Shown piece after piece: positions 50,559 through 62,670 of a DNA stretch of 64,000 nt. Positions within the stretch are counted from its first letter, which is position 1; the number at the start of each line of letters is the position of its first letter. The position numbers and the translations under genes were made by a program. A model generated the notes under the pieces. That model was not told the DNA's origin and ran no database searches. It saw only the letters and a list, made by a program, of their open reading frames with translations. This DNA comes from Hymenochaete sp. R1 (Eukaryota; Basidiomycota; Agaricomycetes; Hymenochaetales; Hymenochaetaceae): positions 62,001-126,000 of the forward strand of contig JAFREE010000012.1 in assembly GCA_019400425.1 (NCBI GenBank), given 5' to 3'.

Positions 50559-51725
50559 ATGGATAGCTGGCGGATTGCAGTGCTCGGCGATGGTGGTGTT
50601 GGCAAAACTGCCTTGGCAGTACAGGTGCGTCGTAAAGACTCGAGAGCCCTTCCCTCCCTTTCCCCCCAATATTTCCATCTTTCTCGACCCAAATGTTGAC
50701 CCTGATTTCTCATCGGCCGATGCTCACTCCTTTAGTTCACGTTGAACTGCTTCGTCGGTGCGTTATTTTCCATTACACATGCTTGTTGTGCGTGCCATTT
50801 TTTGACGAGTCCACCGTCGTTGTTTCTTTCCCTCTGTGTGTGCCATACTCGTGATGCTCCGGCCGACTGCACTTGCAACACTCGCGTTATTGTCCTTCGC
50901 CGTTCTCAGAGGTATGTGTGTGCGACCCATCTCCGCGGATGCTGAATCATCGGGAGCCAATGACTATTGCTGACTCTGGTTAATTATCCCCCCCTGTTCA
51001 TAGACTTACGACCCTACGATAGAAGACGCTTATAGAAAGCAGCTTGTGGTTGACGGAAAAATGTGTTTTGTGGAGGTGATTGACACGGCCGGACAAGGTA
51101 TGCACATCCCTATTCTCATTCCATTTCTGGCCGTTTATTTTTAATTTCCGATTAATTAACCCTTTCGCCAACCTTATTGATTTGATTTGATATCTGATAT
51201 CTGACAAATATATTTCTTTTTTTTATATTATTATTTTTCAAAAAAATATTTATATACATACATCTATAGAGGAGTACGCGACTTTGCGAGATCAATGGGT
51301 CAGGTGAGTCTCCATTCCGATTGGTCGCCTATAACATTCAAATTCTGAAATGTATCGCATTCCAATAAAGAGAAGGACAAGGATTTATCCTCGTATATTC
51401 GATCGCATCCCGATCGACGTTCGAGCGATTAGAGAACTTCCGACAACTCATGCTCAAAGTGAAGCGCAACAGACCGATTTTCGTTCTAGTGGGGAACAAA
51501 TGCGATAAGACATACGAGCGAGAAGTGTCGAGAGAGGAAGGGGCCGCGTTGGCGCGATCATTCGGGTGTGAGTTCCTCGAGACGAGCGCGAAGAACAGTC
51601 ACAACGTCGAGAGACTGTTTACGAACCTGGTGCGGACGCTTCGCCAGACGAGAGCAATCGAGCAAGGGCCGATTGCGCAAGCAAGGCCTGACCGTCCAAA
51701 CAAACGACGTTGTGTGATTATGTAG
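50559..51725 (+). CDS. Ras-family small GTPase with CAAX tail (Rsr1/Rap/Ras-like)
   Basis: Exons 50559-50624, 50736-50757, 50910-50911, 51004-51097, 51270-51303 and 51371-51725 give 190 aa in frame. The G1 loop is [10 protein letters not shown]; the effector region is [15 protein letters not shown]3 is [16 protein letters not shown]4 is NKCD; G5 is ETSAK; the tail ends CVIM, a farnesylation-type CAAX box. Intact YDPTIED and DTAGQE motifs place it in the Ras/Rap branch rather than Rho or Rab. The most likely role is a membrane-bound switch in polarity or morphogenesis signalling. The Glu before TYDPT is encoded across a 2-nt exon (50910-50911); without it the frame is lost. Phe-Val-Glu from that join matches other Ras proteins. 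The gene lies between two large gene-poor regions and has an unusually long, pyrimidine-rich leader and trailer. Confidence 0.92.
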
Positions 51726-53404
51726 GGTAGACGATGGACCATCCAGTTTTCTTTTTCTAGTTCTTCATCTTCTTTTCTGGTCGGTCGTGTCGTCGTTGGG
51801 TCCTTCTCTTCCTTGTCCACCCCTTACCTTTTCACACAATAGATCCACCTTTGCCTCAACCCAACCCCTCTCGCCCCCTTCGTTATTGCTCTCGTGACCT
51901 CCCCACGTCCCATCACCCAAACCCAACCTGACTTACACACACACATCTCTTTCTGTCCCTCTTCTCTCCCTTTTCGCGTTCCGCTGCGTTCTCTGTTCAT
52001 GGTCCAATCTGCGTCGAAATGTCTTTTGTGATCCCTCCCTTCTTCACGAAATTGTACATTGATTTTTTTCTTCTTCTTTTCTCTCTCTCTCACCCTTCGT
52101 TCCTCTCCTCTCTCCGCTCCTCTCTGTGACTTTCCCCCCGCATACCAACACGGTTCGACTTCGCACTCCTTGGCATGGCTTTTCTTGGTAATGTTTTCTG
52201 ATTGCCATGGAACGAACAAACGAAAAAAAAGTTTCTTATCAACTGCTGCGTGAAGGGGCTTACTTACGTCCAGCTGAATCTTGGTTGCGAAATATCTAGA
52301 ACTCTGGGGTCCCGCTCATGGTTTTTTTTCTTCTTTTTTTTTTGCCTCGAAGCGTTCGGCGCTGGTGTTTTGGTTGGTGTTCTCACATAGCGTGGCATGG
52401 GATAAGACCAGTAGGTCAGTTTGGTTTTGAAATTATCTTTTTCGTTTAAATTTCTCTATTTGTTCGTGTCCGCTTTACCACCTTCCATTTTTTATATTGC
52501 GACACCCCCGACATTCGTCCATTGCAGTTGTCAACCGCTCTCGACACCACTTTGGGATATACCCTTCCCCTTCGCGCAAGACTCTTTGACTTTTTCTTCA
52601 TTCTTGTCATTTACTTTTCTCCGACCGTTCTCCAGAAAAAAACCTATTCTGACCCTGGTGTCTTTTCGGCTGTCTTTCTACTTGGTGATTGTTCCTATTT
52701 CTCCCGCGAACCTATGTGCATTTCCACTTGAAGTAACCCTGCACGGCGAGTGACGGAAACCCCACCTCTACACATTGTGACTACTATCCAATTCGGATCC
52801 TCCTACCATTGATTTATTATATTAATGGTTGGTTTGGTTATCCTCTTCCGTTCCATCTCGTCCGAGTCATTTCGTTCGCACATTCTGAATCTTGTTCCCA
52901 TTTTCCATTTTATGTTCACTGGCACCAACTGTTCATTACCGACTTTCGGATTCTTCATTGTCAACTCTTTCCTCTTTCCTTTCGTGCCCGATGACGGATA
53001 TTGTCCATAAACTTTCCTCTTCTCTTCAGGATGCCACTCGCAGTACTTCTTCAAGTTCTTGAAGTACTTTCGAGTCATGGCCCCGCTCCGGTTGTTCTTG
53101 TTCCAAGTACTACCTATCCTGGTATTTATTCGTTTCTCTTGTCGTATATGTATCTTCACGCACGCACGTACACACCGTTTCGCTGTCTTCATTATATTCC
53201 CCCTCTCTGCTCCCCCCCCCCCCCCCCGCCGTGCGTAGCACTACCGGCACCGGACGTCTCGAAGAATGACAAAGCGGGCGATCTTAAAAAAAGCTACTGC
53301 TCGATAGGTTCGACGGCGCATCGTACAAAAAGAGAGAAAAAAAACGTGGCGCTTCTCTTTATGTGTGTTGTTTTGCTTCCCTTCTTTGTTGCCAGTGTCC
53401 CGCC

Positions 53405-53431
53405 ATGTTCGTGTTCGTGTTCGTGTTCGTG
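53405..53431. repeat. TGTTCG hexanucleotide microsatellite
   Basis: About four tandem TGTTCG units. Read on the minus strand this generates an artificial His-Glu repeat. Confidence 0.7.
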
Positions 53432-54913
53432 CGCCTTTTCTTGATTATGAGTATAGATCATAGATACGATACGGAATATCAAATCGTTTCTTCGAGTTTG
53501 TTTGTGGTTCCCCTCCACACAACCACCACCACCATTCCTCGGCGGGGACACTTCTCTCAAAAGTGGTGGTTGTCAAGCGGTTCGGCTTTTAGGCAAGAAG
53601 AGACTCGATCCTTCTCGTTCGGCTTCACTTCGTTTTCAGGCAGTATATTCGCAAAACAGAGTAGAGATCACATCACCCTTCCCCCACCCCCCACGATACT
53701 TGCCACTCATATAAGCACCTCAACCTCAACCATCACCTACGAAACTTACTGTCGTTCAGTAGCCAGGCCAGCCATCACTGGCAGCACGTCTGGCCACGAC
53801 TCGATCTCGGACGGAGTGCCAGTGTCCATCCATCACTGTGGCACCAGTACGTAGTAAAACGCGATATTATATTTTTCTCTCTTTTTTAAAAAAGTTATTA
53901 AACCTATGTACGTTCCAGTTATGCTCGAGTCGTGCATGCCCATGCCAGTGGGTATAGTCACGGTCACCGGTACAGGACACCTTATACTTTAACGTTGAGT
54001 TCGAGTAACTCGAAGAATAACGACTTGAATGTATCCGAGTTCTGTATGGTATGGAAGCTCGTCTCCGAGTATACCCTTGACTCTCTGGAAAGGGCATCCC
54101 CGTTGGTGCTTCCCGGCGACCCGACTCGGATGATGCCAAAGGGAGTTCAATTTGAAGTTATCGGCGAACTCCTCCCCATCCCCCCTTTCCTGACACCTTT
54201 TTTTTCTTTCTTATTGTGGTGTGAGTAGTAATGCATGTAATATTCAAGTTTTATGTTTCCTCAGGGGCGTCCCTTCCACGGGTGTACGTCATACTAGTGG
54301 TATTAATTTTGTTATTATTCCAGAGCTCTCGTCTACATTCAAGTCCGCCGCTGAGCACTGAGTCCGGAGCATTGTGCGGAAGCGGTGACCTGCATGTCAG
54401 TAACAGCAAGGGTAATGTCAATCATTGACATTTCTATTATTATTAACGTCGGCTGTCGCTGTCCGAGTCAGCCACTGGCATGCCAGCCTGAGTGACATCT
54501 GGTATTTTTATACTACTAGTAGCACTAAAAATATATTCAAGATCCAGGTACCACACTGACACTTCCCCGCTTTCAAGCCAAGTCTTCCTACGAATCTTCG
54601 ATATAGGGCTCAGATTCACGAATCTGTCACGTCAATCTCCCCCCCCCCCTCACGCCGTCATTAGTACTGTCCATCCGTTTGTCCGCCTGTCAGAATCGTT
54701 CGTTGACATTTAATATTTTGAAGGCTGACAGGAAAACCCCCCTTCTACCCCCCTCGAAAAACCCTAAATCCCCAAAGCGTAAGATCTCCTTTCTCTTTCC
54801 TTCAAGTTCTTCTTTTCCTTTCCCTTTCATTTGTTCGGTGTTTCCTATATATGTGCATTTTGAAGGCGGAGGGGGTAGGGGGTCCAAAAAAAGTTGAACG
54901 CAACAGTGTTTGT

Positions 54914-54925
54914 TAGTACTAGTAC
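54914..54925. repeat. TAGTACTAGTAC motif, copy 4
   Basis: The recurrent motif in the gene-poor stretch downstream of the Ras gene. Confidence 0.7.
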
Positions 54926-55108
54926 ATACATGTATGGTGTAGCGTAGCCAGTGGCTTCCTTCCCTTTTTTGTTTCGTCTTGTTTGTTTGTTTGCTCAAGT
55001 TTTTCTCTACACGTCATTCAGACGGTCTGCCTTTCTTTTCCTTTTTTTCTTTTTCTCAAGCTCGGGCTCAAGCTCGAGCTTCTCAGTTCTAGCGTCGAAT
55101 ATCCTGAT

Positions 55109-55118
55109 CTAGTACTAG
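55109..55118. repeat. CTAGTACTAG motif, copy 5
   Basis: A perfect 10-nt palindrome, 184 nt from copy 4. Confidence 0.7.
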
Positions 55119-56029
55119 TGCAGGGAAAAGAAGGTAAAGAGGGGGTGCAACAGAGTCTTTGGCGCTACGATTCGGTGATGAAGAGATTTTGTAACCCTAA
55201 AGTAAGCAAGCAAGTAAAAGCATATCCGGCTTCCCCATCGATCGATGCAAGTCTAAGCAATCTGATATGGATTTGCATCTAGGCGGGTAACCGAGTTAAA
55301 TCAGGATGAGATTACCGAGGTATACACGACATGGACGGCGAGGACGTGAATCATATAGGATGAAAAAAGAGAGGTGGGGGGATTTATTGTCCTCGATTCC
55401 GACTCGCGCTATTGCTGACTAAACCTAAAGCTCAGAAAGACACGGAAAGCGGGCGCGAAGACGATATGTATAATCATTAACGTGAATGGAGATGGAGAGT
55501 TGGGAAGGGGAGAGGGACGTAATAATAAAAGTTGACGTGAACAAAGGATTGGAGACGAGCTATGCAAATGGGTTTATGGTCATCGATATCGTACGAAGAG
55601 GTGGTCGGAAGGGAAGAAGGGGGTTGGGGAGTCCGAGTTTGGGTGAATGTAAAACTTAAGGTATTACCAATACCGAAGTATGTATCCAGAAAAGGAAGCC
55701 AAAAACGGGTTTGCTGTGTCCTGCAATCCTCCGTATGGATAAAGCTTCCAACGACCAGCGGAAACTGCCTGACGGCACCGACGTCCCAGTGCCAGCGCAG
55801 TTTAAAATAAAGAAAATGAAAAGCCCTCAACCGCCATTTCGTTTCTAACCAAACCCCGAGATGGAAGGGGTTCTCAGCGGATTAAGGGGAGGAATGGAAG
55901 CTGCCTCCCCCAGGCCAGAGACGGGGGACCCAGGTGAAGGAACTCTGAGTCTGAATGTAAATATAAGATAAAGGCGATCGACAACGTGAAATAATGTGAA
56001 AAGAGAGAAAAGAAAAAGAAAAAAGAAAA

Positions 56030-58769
56030 TTAATCAGAGAATCGCGAGACCGTGAAGACCGCGATAATGACCACAGCCAGCGCTCCAATGCTCGCCGGGA
56101 GGAGCAAGTCCCGCGGAATCCCAAACACCTCGTCCCCACCGCTCGCGGGCGCGGTCGGGATCTTGCTTGGCTTCTTCGCCTCATCCGTTATCTCGACGAT
56201 GGGCTCGGCGTGCGCGTGCGCTTCGTTCGCGGGAATGGGAGCTGGTGCCGGGACCTCAACTGGTGGGGTTGCTACGGCTGCAGCGGCTGGAGCAGGTGTA
56301 GGTCCTGGTCCGGCTGCTTTCCAGGACGACCCACCGTGCAGGTAGAGGACGACTCGGTCAACGCCGACACGACGTGCGCTCTGAACCGCGTCGCTCATAT
56401 CCTCACCCTGTGAGATGTACACGTCATCGCCATCTGCGTCCTTGTAGTACATCTGGAAATCTTCAGTTCTCGGGACATCAGCTTCCTCATCTTCCTTGGG
56501 CGAGAAGTAAGGATCCGTCTCGAGCTTCCCGATGATTATCTCGCGCAGATGCTCAACGTCGTCGTAACGTGCCTGGAACCGATGTGTTCTCTTGCTCGGC
56601 GTAGCGAACTTGAACACATACGTCCCGTCGTCCACAGGTGGTGCTGCTCCTGCGCTAAGCCCGCCAACGCTCGATACGCCAACATGACCCCTTCGCATAG
56701 GTGAGAAGCTGACACCAGAGGCGTCATCGTCCATCACGCTCGCAGAGTCGTTGGGGCCGACTTCAGGCGAGATAGTCGCGTTGCGCAGTGGCGAATCAGG
56801 GTATGGAGGCGGGTGGAGGTCTGTGTGCGCATGTGAGCCGGATACCATGGAATCGTTTTCATCATGTCCTCCGATAGACTCGAAGAAGCGGCCCCACATC
56901 GGTCCCCCACTGTTGTCGGCGCCGTTTTCCGCGGCCATTTGGTCCATCTACGCGTAATGAAAAATAATAATTAAAGATTGATCTGTCACGACGCCAGACG
57001 GGATCTCTTACCTGTTCAAGGGTCGCGTATGTCAACTTCAGAACATCCACAATCGCAACAAGTCGACCATCAGTCTCGACGACTGGTAGGTTGAGATAAT
57101 GTCCGTCTTTGGGGATAGTATATGAATACCGGAAGAAAAGTCACGAAAAAGAGGACCACTCACTGTACATCTTCTTGAGTGCATCCTGGACAACCATCGT
57201 TGGCGGTGCCGTGTCGGGATGAGGCGTCATGACCCTCACAACACTGCACCTTGCAGGCTCAAGGCCCGCCGCAATAACACGCAGCACAACATCCTTACTC
57301 GTGAAAATACCCGCAATCCTCGGGGCCGCCCCAGGCACGCCAGTCTGCTCCATCACACACACTGCCGTCGTACGGTTTTCCTTCATCAGCTTCGCCGCCT
57401 CTTTGACCGTCGTCTTAGGCCCAACGGTGGCTGGGTGCGTACGTGAGTCCATGACGGTGGTCAGGTCCGGCAAGGCAGTTTTCTCGCGGAGAGCGTCGAC
57501 GTAAGCCAGCATGGCGGCTGCCTGTGGGTTCGTGGCCATGTTCGGGCCGAGTTCGGTCTGAACACCCGCGAGCGCACTGTATAATTTCTCGGACGCGGTC
57601 GAGCTGCGTTCCACCTTGTCGAGAGCCTCGTGGAACACCTTTGTGATATCGAGAAGACCGACCACATTGCCCTCTTCGTTGCAGACCGGCTAGATAGTCG
57701 CAAGTTTATCGAGGTAACTTCGGTAGAGTAAATGATTAACCTACCAGGTGCCTAAAGTGACGCGAGACCATGAGCTGGAGCGCCTCGGTCGCACTCGTCG
57801 TATCTCTCGTCACCATCGGGTTTCGTGTCATAATTGCACTGACAGGAGTCGAGCGAGGGTCAAGTCCCTCAGAGCTGACCTTTATTTTATTTTATTTAAA
57901 AAAGAGAGTACCTATGCGTTAGAAACTTTTCTGTAGGAACAGCATAGTTGAAAATCCATACCCTGTACGCCAAATCTTTCGCCGTGAAAATACCACTCAA
58001 ACCTTCTTCCTCGTCCACGACAAGCACACAGTCCGTCCTTTTCGCCGCACAAAGCTGACTAGCGTCGGACACCGTGATCGTCTCCGGCACAGTCAGAGCC
58101 GGACTCGGCTTCAGCGCCGCGACGGATCCCTTTGGCGCGGCGGGTTTTTTGACATCGCGCGGCCGACGCTGCGTCTGATTGAGCGAGATGGTGCGCTTGC
58201 GCGCGAGCTCGGACTCGATCTTCTTGCGGATTGCCTGTGGGTAGAGTCGCGGACTGGTCAGGTCTGTGCGTTTTGGAAGACGTGAAGGAGGCGGTGAAGA
58301 AGAGGAAGATGGAAAAGAATGGGGGTGAGCAGAAGGGACAGAGCTAGCATTGCGAATAAACTCAGGGCGTAGAGTGACGCCCGAAGGGTTCGTGTTCGTG
58401 TCGGAAAAGACATCAGAGTCGTCGACTGTGAGTGCAGCAGTAGGCATGGTGGACGATGAAGAGAACGAAGAACCGTTCCTCGTAGGTCATTCACACGTGT
58501 CACTCCCTTTAAGCCTTGCACGCTCTCCGTGCTTATGATAACAAGCTTTAGGAGAAAAAAAGAGGAGCTAAAACACGCACCTCATCGCGTTTGTTTTGCT
58601 TTTTACGTGTCTCCGAGGCAGAGCCCGTGAAGGATATGGAAGACATGGATGGTTGACGAAGGGGAGAAGAGAGCTCTGGATGGTCCTCGTTGAGACTTAT
58701 TGGGCTTGTTGCACGATTGTGTGATGGCGAGTGGGGGAAAGAGTGAGAAGGGACGGGGATGCGGGACAT
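56030..58769 (-). CDS. CBS-domain and PB1-domain tail-anchored protein (S. pombe Mug70-like)
   Basis: Exon 1 (58581-58769) ends RKKQNKRDE and splices over 346 nt to AIRKKIESELARKR at 58234. Four CBS motifs follow in two pairs: VLVVDEEEGLSGIFTAKDLA, MTRNPMVTRDTTSATEALQL with HFRHLPV, VGPKTTVKEAAKLMKENRTT with IAGIFTSKDVVLRVIAAGLE, and a last one including LPVVETDGRLVAIVDVLKLT. A PB1 domain comes next (FKFATPSKRTHRFQARYDDV to FQMYYKDADGDDVYISQGED). The C-terminus is a single hydrophobic helix (LLPASIGALAVVIIAVFTVS), a likely tail anchor. CBS pairs bind adenosine ligands and PB1 mediates protein pairing, so a ligand-sensing scaffold at a membrane is inferred. A second in-frame ATG at 58447 could give a different N-terminus. 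Confidence 0.88.
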
Positions 58770-59677
58770 AGAGTCGAACGCAAGTCGTCGACAGTCGAGC
58801 AAGCACTATCCCTCTTTCCAACACCAATGTGAAATCGAAGCGAAGCGAAAGCCTTTTCCGCGCCGCGCTTCAGATCTTCGGCATGATCGACGCTATGCGC
58901 TTCCACATTAAGTAATACCATCTCTTTTGCGTCACCACCACTTACATCATACGTCAGCTAAGCTCAACCTCAACACGAAGCAAAACAAAGCAAGGCAAAC
59001 ATTCCGTTTCACACCACATCATCATCCCACACACGTTCCAGCCACAGCACTCAAATTCTCACACCGCTGATAGCTAGCCCTAGGAGGGATCCAGGGAAAA
59101 TCTGAAAGTTCACTGGCAACGCTCAATTGAATTTCATATTGCTGTTAAACATCATTCGCTCTATCATACAACTACCTATTTTGCATTCAGTTTTCTGAAC
59201 GCTTTGTTCCGAAGGGCAAGGAGTTTTGGGCGGCAAGAAAGCAAGATTGGAGGTAGGGCGGAGGTGGGAATCAACCCGAGCAGGGAGTTTGCGGAAGGGA
59301 AGGGGGCAAGGGAACGTAGGGAGATAGAAGTGGAACAACACCAACACCAAGCCCGGAGGAACATGAGAAGGAGGGTCAAAAAATACATGTATCGTCGCAA
59401 AAGAAAAAACGTTAACGTTATGGTAGTTGCAAGTATACGAAGTGTAAAATGAAACATGACGGGAAGAAAGTTAACCTTATGCGGAATAAAAAAGAGAAAG
59501 TTCTGGAGGAAGAAAAAAATAAACACATTGGAATCATAGAGGGTGACCCAGTCTACAATGCTTTATTAGAACGCATCCGTAACATGGACAACAATGAATA
59601 CTCACCTATTTCAGCGTAAACCCCGCCACCCAAAACAGACAGAAAAGAAAAAGGAATTGTCTTCCCCGGGATACAGT
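58770..59677. other. intergenic region, 908 nt
   Basis: Promoter of the CBS-PB1 gene and 3' UTR of the small gene on the same strand. Open frames on both strands here lack support. Confidence 0.5.
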
Positions 59678-60069
59678 TCACTCTTGCCTGCTCAACTCCG
59701 CCTGGCTAAGATTAAGCATGAAGCATCCCGATTTGAATGCCTCAGGCAACTCAAAGGATTTGGTTGGCTTCGGCTGTGCTTTAGGGTTGATGGACGCGAA
59801 CGGCCGCAGTGGTCGGGAAGTAGGGAACGACGGTGGGCGCTGACCATGTGCAGTGCCCTTGACCCCTTGCACGGCGGAAACAGAGACGTTGTTGGAAGCG
59901 TCTGCAAGGGGAGAGGAGCGCAGGGGAGCGTGTCTCTTGGGGAACTTTGCGTTGAAAGGGGATGTCACGGTGGCTAAAAAGATGAAGACGAAGAACCGGA
60001 GAGGTTGGGGAAATAAGCAACAATTAGCGCGTTGAGCATGGAACGTGGGGTAGACAAGAGCTCACCCAT
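59678..60069 (-). CDS. hypothetical 99-aa basic, proline-rich protein
   Basis: Exon 1 codes only ATGG (60066-60069). A 92-nt intron with GTGAGC donor and TTTTTAG acceptor joins it to exon 2 (59678-59973), giving 99 aa: M-A, then TVTSPFNAKFPKRHAPLRSS, with later PTKSFELPEAFKSGCFML and a final LNLSQAELSRQE. No known domain is recognised. The protein is rich in Pro, Ser, Arg and Lys and probably disordered except for the C-terminal helix. Unspliced, the same ATG reads a 31-residue peptide that stops exactly at the TAG of the splice acceptor. Support comes from the clean intron and the long open exon, not from similarity. Confidence 0.5.
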
Positions 60070-62670
60070 GTTGAATGTGGGCGGTGTCTTCCCCAAAGGA
60101 ATGTATGTATGTGCGGAGGAAATGCTCGAGTGGCTGGTGGAACAGACACGTAGAGAAGGGGGGAGTTGAGAGGAAGTTTGGGAGATTTCTTCACTCGAAA
60201 GATGGATGGGTGGTGGTTTATAAAAGAGAGAGGGCAAGCAAGAGATTTGAAAAGGAGCGGATGGGCGATGATGGCTAAATATGAAGTAACGAGGACTACG
60301 GATGACCGAATTTGCCAGTCGGCAGCAAACAACGCGACGACGTATCGAAAAGAAAAAAGTTTCGTTGGGGAAAGAAACCTAAAGACGCGTCCAGCCAATC
60401 CGGAGCCTTCGCGCCGGTCCTTTGGGAGCGTTGGGGAACAAACGCTAACTATATTTAGGTGATTGTCGGCCTCGTTCCGCGTTTACCCGCTACACGTGAC
60501 TTACTTTTGCACCTTTTTAGGAACTGCCGCGGCGTGGCAATCGCACGGTCCGTTCTGAACGAAGCCTTCTGCCAAACCCTGTCAAACCCAAGCCTATCTA
60601 GCCACACAGAAACTTCTCCCGTCCGTCTGTCTCAAATTCTCAATTTTGCCAATTTAGATGCGATATGCGCTTCCAACCGAGCGTGGCTTATCAACTACTC
60701 CGAGCGCCACTATCTCAGCCACAGGCGCCAAAAAGACTGGTTGTCGCTGCCATCAACGCAATCATCTCAATTCACGTACAACTCAGGTAACTGCGAGTCA
60801 AATCCCTTTGTCGTAAACACCTCTAGCATGTACCATATGACCCCCACAAGACCAGCCTAGTCAATCTAACTACTATCCATTCAATCTACATATGACAACG
60901 TACTAACGACCTTAGTTGAGATGCTTGCGAGCACTCCGATGAGGTAGGCGATTCTTTGCGTTTGCCAATTCCGAATGAGCGACAGAGACAGAGCCCGTGC
61001 TGTGATTTCGAAATAACAACGCTTGAGGCTGGCGACCCGCTCCTGTTCCGGTCTATTGATCCTTATGCAGAATGACTGCGCTGGCACCGACACATTTCAA
61101 ATCTACCAACGCGCTCACAACAAAGCTGGGCGTGGGCGGGCGGAAGTATACTGTACTGTACTGTATAGGTCTACAAATCTCTACGAATTTCGAATCGGCG
61201 GAAAACATCTTGATAGCGTCTTATCCGAGTCCTTTCCCTTACTACGCGCCATTTGGAGCTTTTTGCAAGGACAGAGGCAAAAAATCCACTATTGCTGCCA
61301 TTGCTATCGGTGGTGAGACAGGCTCTGGAGCCAATCTGTTATCAGTGCTGCAATTCATTTCATGCGCTGCCTTTCTGGGTGCCCGAAACCGTTAGTCGGG
61401 AAGTGTGGCTCAAGTGGTGTAGCAGGCGTAGCTTCTCGCCCAGCCGCCCTCGTTCCTCGAATCATTCAATCATTGATGCGATGAGTTAATCTTACACTCA
61501 CGTACGATTATGCGAAGCCCCCGTCTGCTCACCGAGCCCTACGAAAACCGACTCGAGAACGAAGTGGTATTACTCAGAGGCCGTCTAGACCGTAGATTGA
61601 CGTCAAGAGCCTTAAGAAGTACTGTTCTCCATTCAGTTTCTTGGCGTTTAATCTTGTTACAAATGCAAGTGTGACTGCGTCAGGAAGCCGGAAGACAATG
61701 CTGTTGTTCACCGGACCCGAGAAACCATGCGGAGGATTCATCCATCTGGTTGGGTGTCTCGGGCCGCTGCAAGTTGCGTGTTTTTCAAATTTCAGCATGC
61801 AAGCGTTCTTGAGACTGAGCGTGGGTCAAAGGATCTTCATCCACTCATTCATTGATTATTTATGGCGCCCATCCAGCTGTATACAACGAGCCTACAGGTA
61901 AGGAACGCCCTTTGCCCCAACTTGAGATATAAGAAAATAATGAAGAGGGAAAGGGGAAAAGGGTAAGAGGGGAGCGATGAGCGTCCGAACGCAATGATAA
62001 CGCGAACAGAGCACAAAAAATACACAAGGAACAGCGAAGCCGATACTTAAAGCGGTAGATAAGGGGATGGAATCAAAGAAGAAACAAACACATTGGGGAA
62101 AGTAGAGGTGAGAGTAAAGGGGGGTTAGAACGGAGTTGGGAGTTAATACTTACAATGCGGGTCCAGGCCTGGGTGAACCTACAAACGTACGAAGGGCGAA
62201 GGGATAGTCGGGATACCCAATCTGCACTGAACGTGCACGCGTTCACATTGACATCCTGATCCCCCAAACGACCGAAATATCGGACTTGTTAATGACAAGG
62301 ATAAAAACGGCCAGAAAAGGTTGGTGAGCTGCTTCAACGACGTCGCGAATTCGTCGTACGGCAATCAATTAGACTCGCCGCGTCGAACACGCAATGACGA
62401 ACAACTATGGCTCTTTTGCCAAGTTCGACATCGGCAAGACGACTAGCAGCGACTATTTGCAGCAAGAAACATATCATGGCGGTGACGGGTTGCAATTATT
62501 TCTCACGTCTGCGCTCTGCACAGCTCAACGATTGCGATATCGGAGTCGGATGTGCAGAAAGCTGAAGGTTCCTTGGGGTATGGACCGGAAAGACGGTTAG
62601 CCAAGCGGAAGAAGAGTGAACAGGTAAACCGAGGTGCGAATAGACTGGAAAACTCGTGCATTATGGCCGG
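60070..62670. other. intergenic region, 2.6 kb
   Basis: No gene is supported. It contains the promoter of the 99-aa gene, with CACGTG at 60493-60498. Frames around 60459-60860, 61072-61395 and 61574-61798 have no recognised motif and no convincing intron structure. 61930-62390 is purine-rich on the + strand and probably includes the 3' UTR of the Yippee gene. Confidence 0.45.

Larger units (their letters stand above)
51726..56029. other. gene-poor region of 4.3 kb between convergent genes
   Basis: This separates the 3' end of the Ras gene from the 3' end of the CBS-PB1 gene. The + strand is strongly pyrimidine-rich to about 53200, with a C run at 53211-53227. Open frames are low complexity and are not supported. 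Present are a TTCGTG repeat, an inverted repeat AGTACTTC...GAAGTACT (53042-53068), and two copies of the TAGTACTAGTAC motif. A long 3' UTR or non-coding transcript is possible. Confidence 0.45.

Noticed and set aside
52803..53192. 129-codon lysine-rich minus-strand frame
   Set aside because: Lys richness follows from the pyrimidine-rich + strand. No motif, no splice structure.
53294..53560. Minus-strand frame with a His-Glu repeat
   Set aside because: The repeat is the reverse reading of the TGTTCG microsatellite; there is no other support.
61390..61480. tRNA-like start (GTGTGGCTCAAGTGGTGTAG)
   Set aside because: It resembles an A box, but no matching B box (GGTTCGANTCC) or cloverleaf pairing follows.
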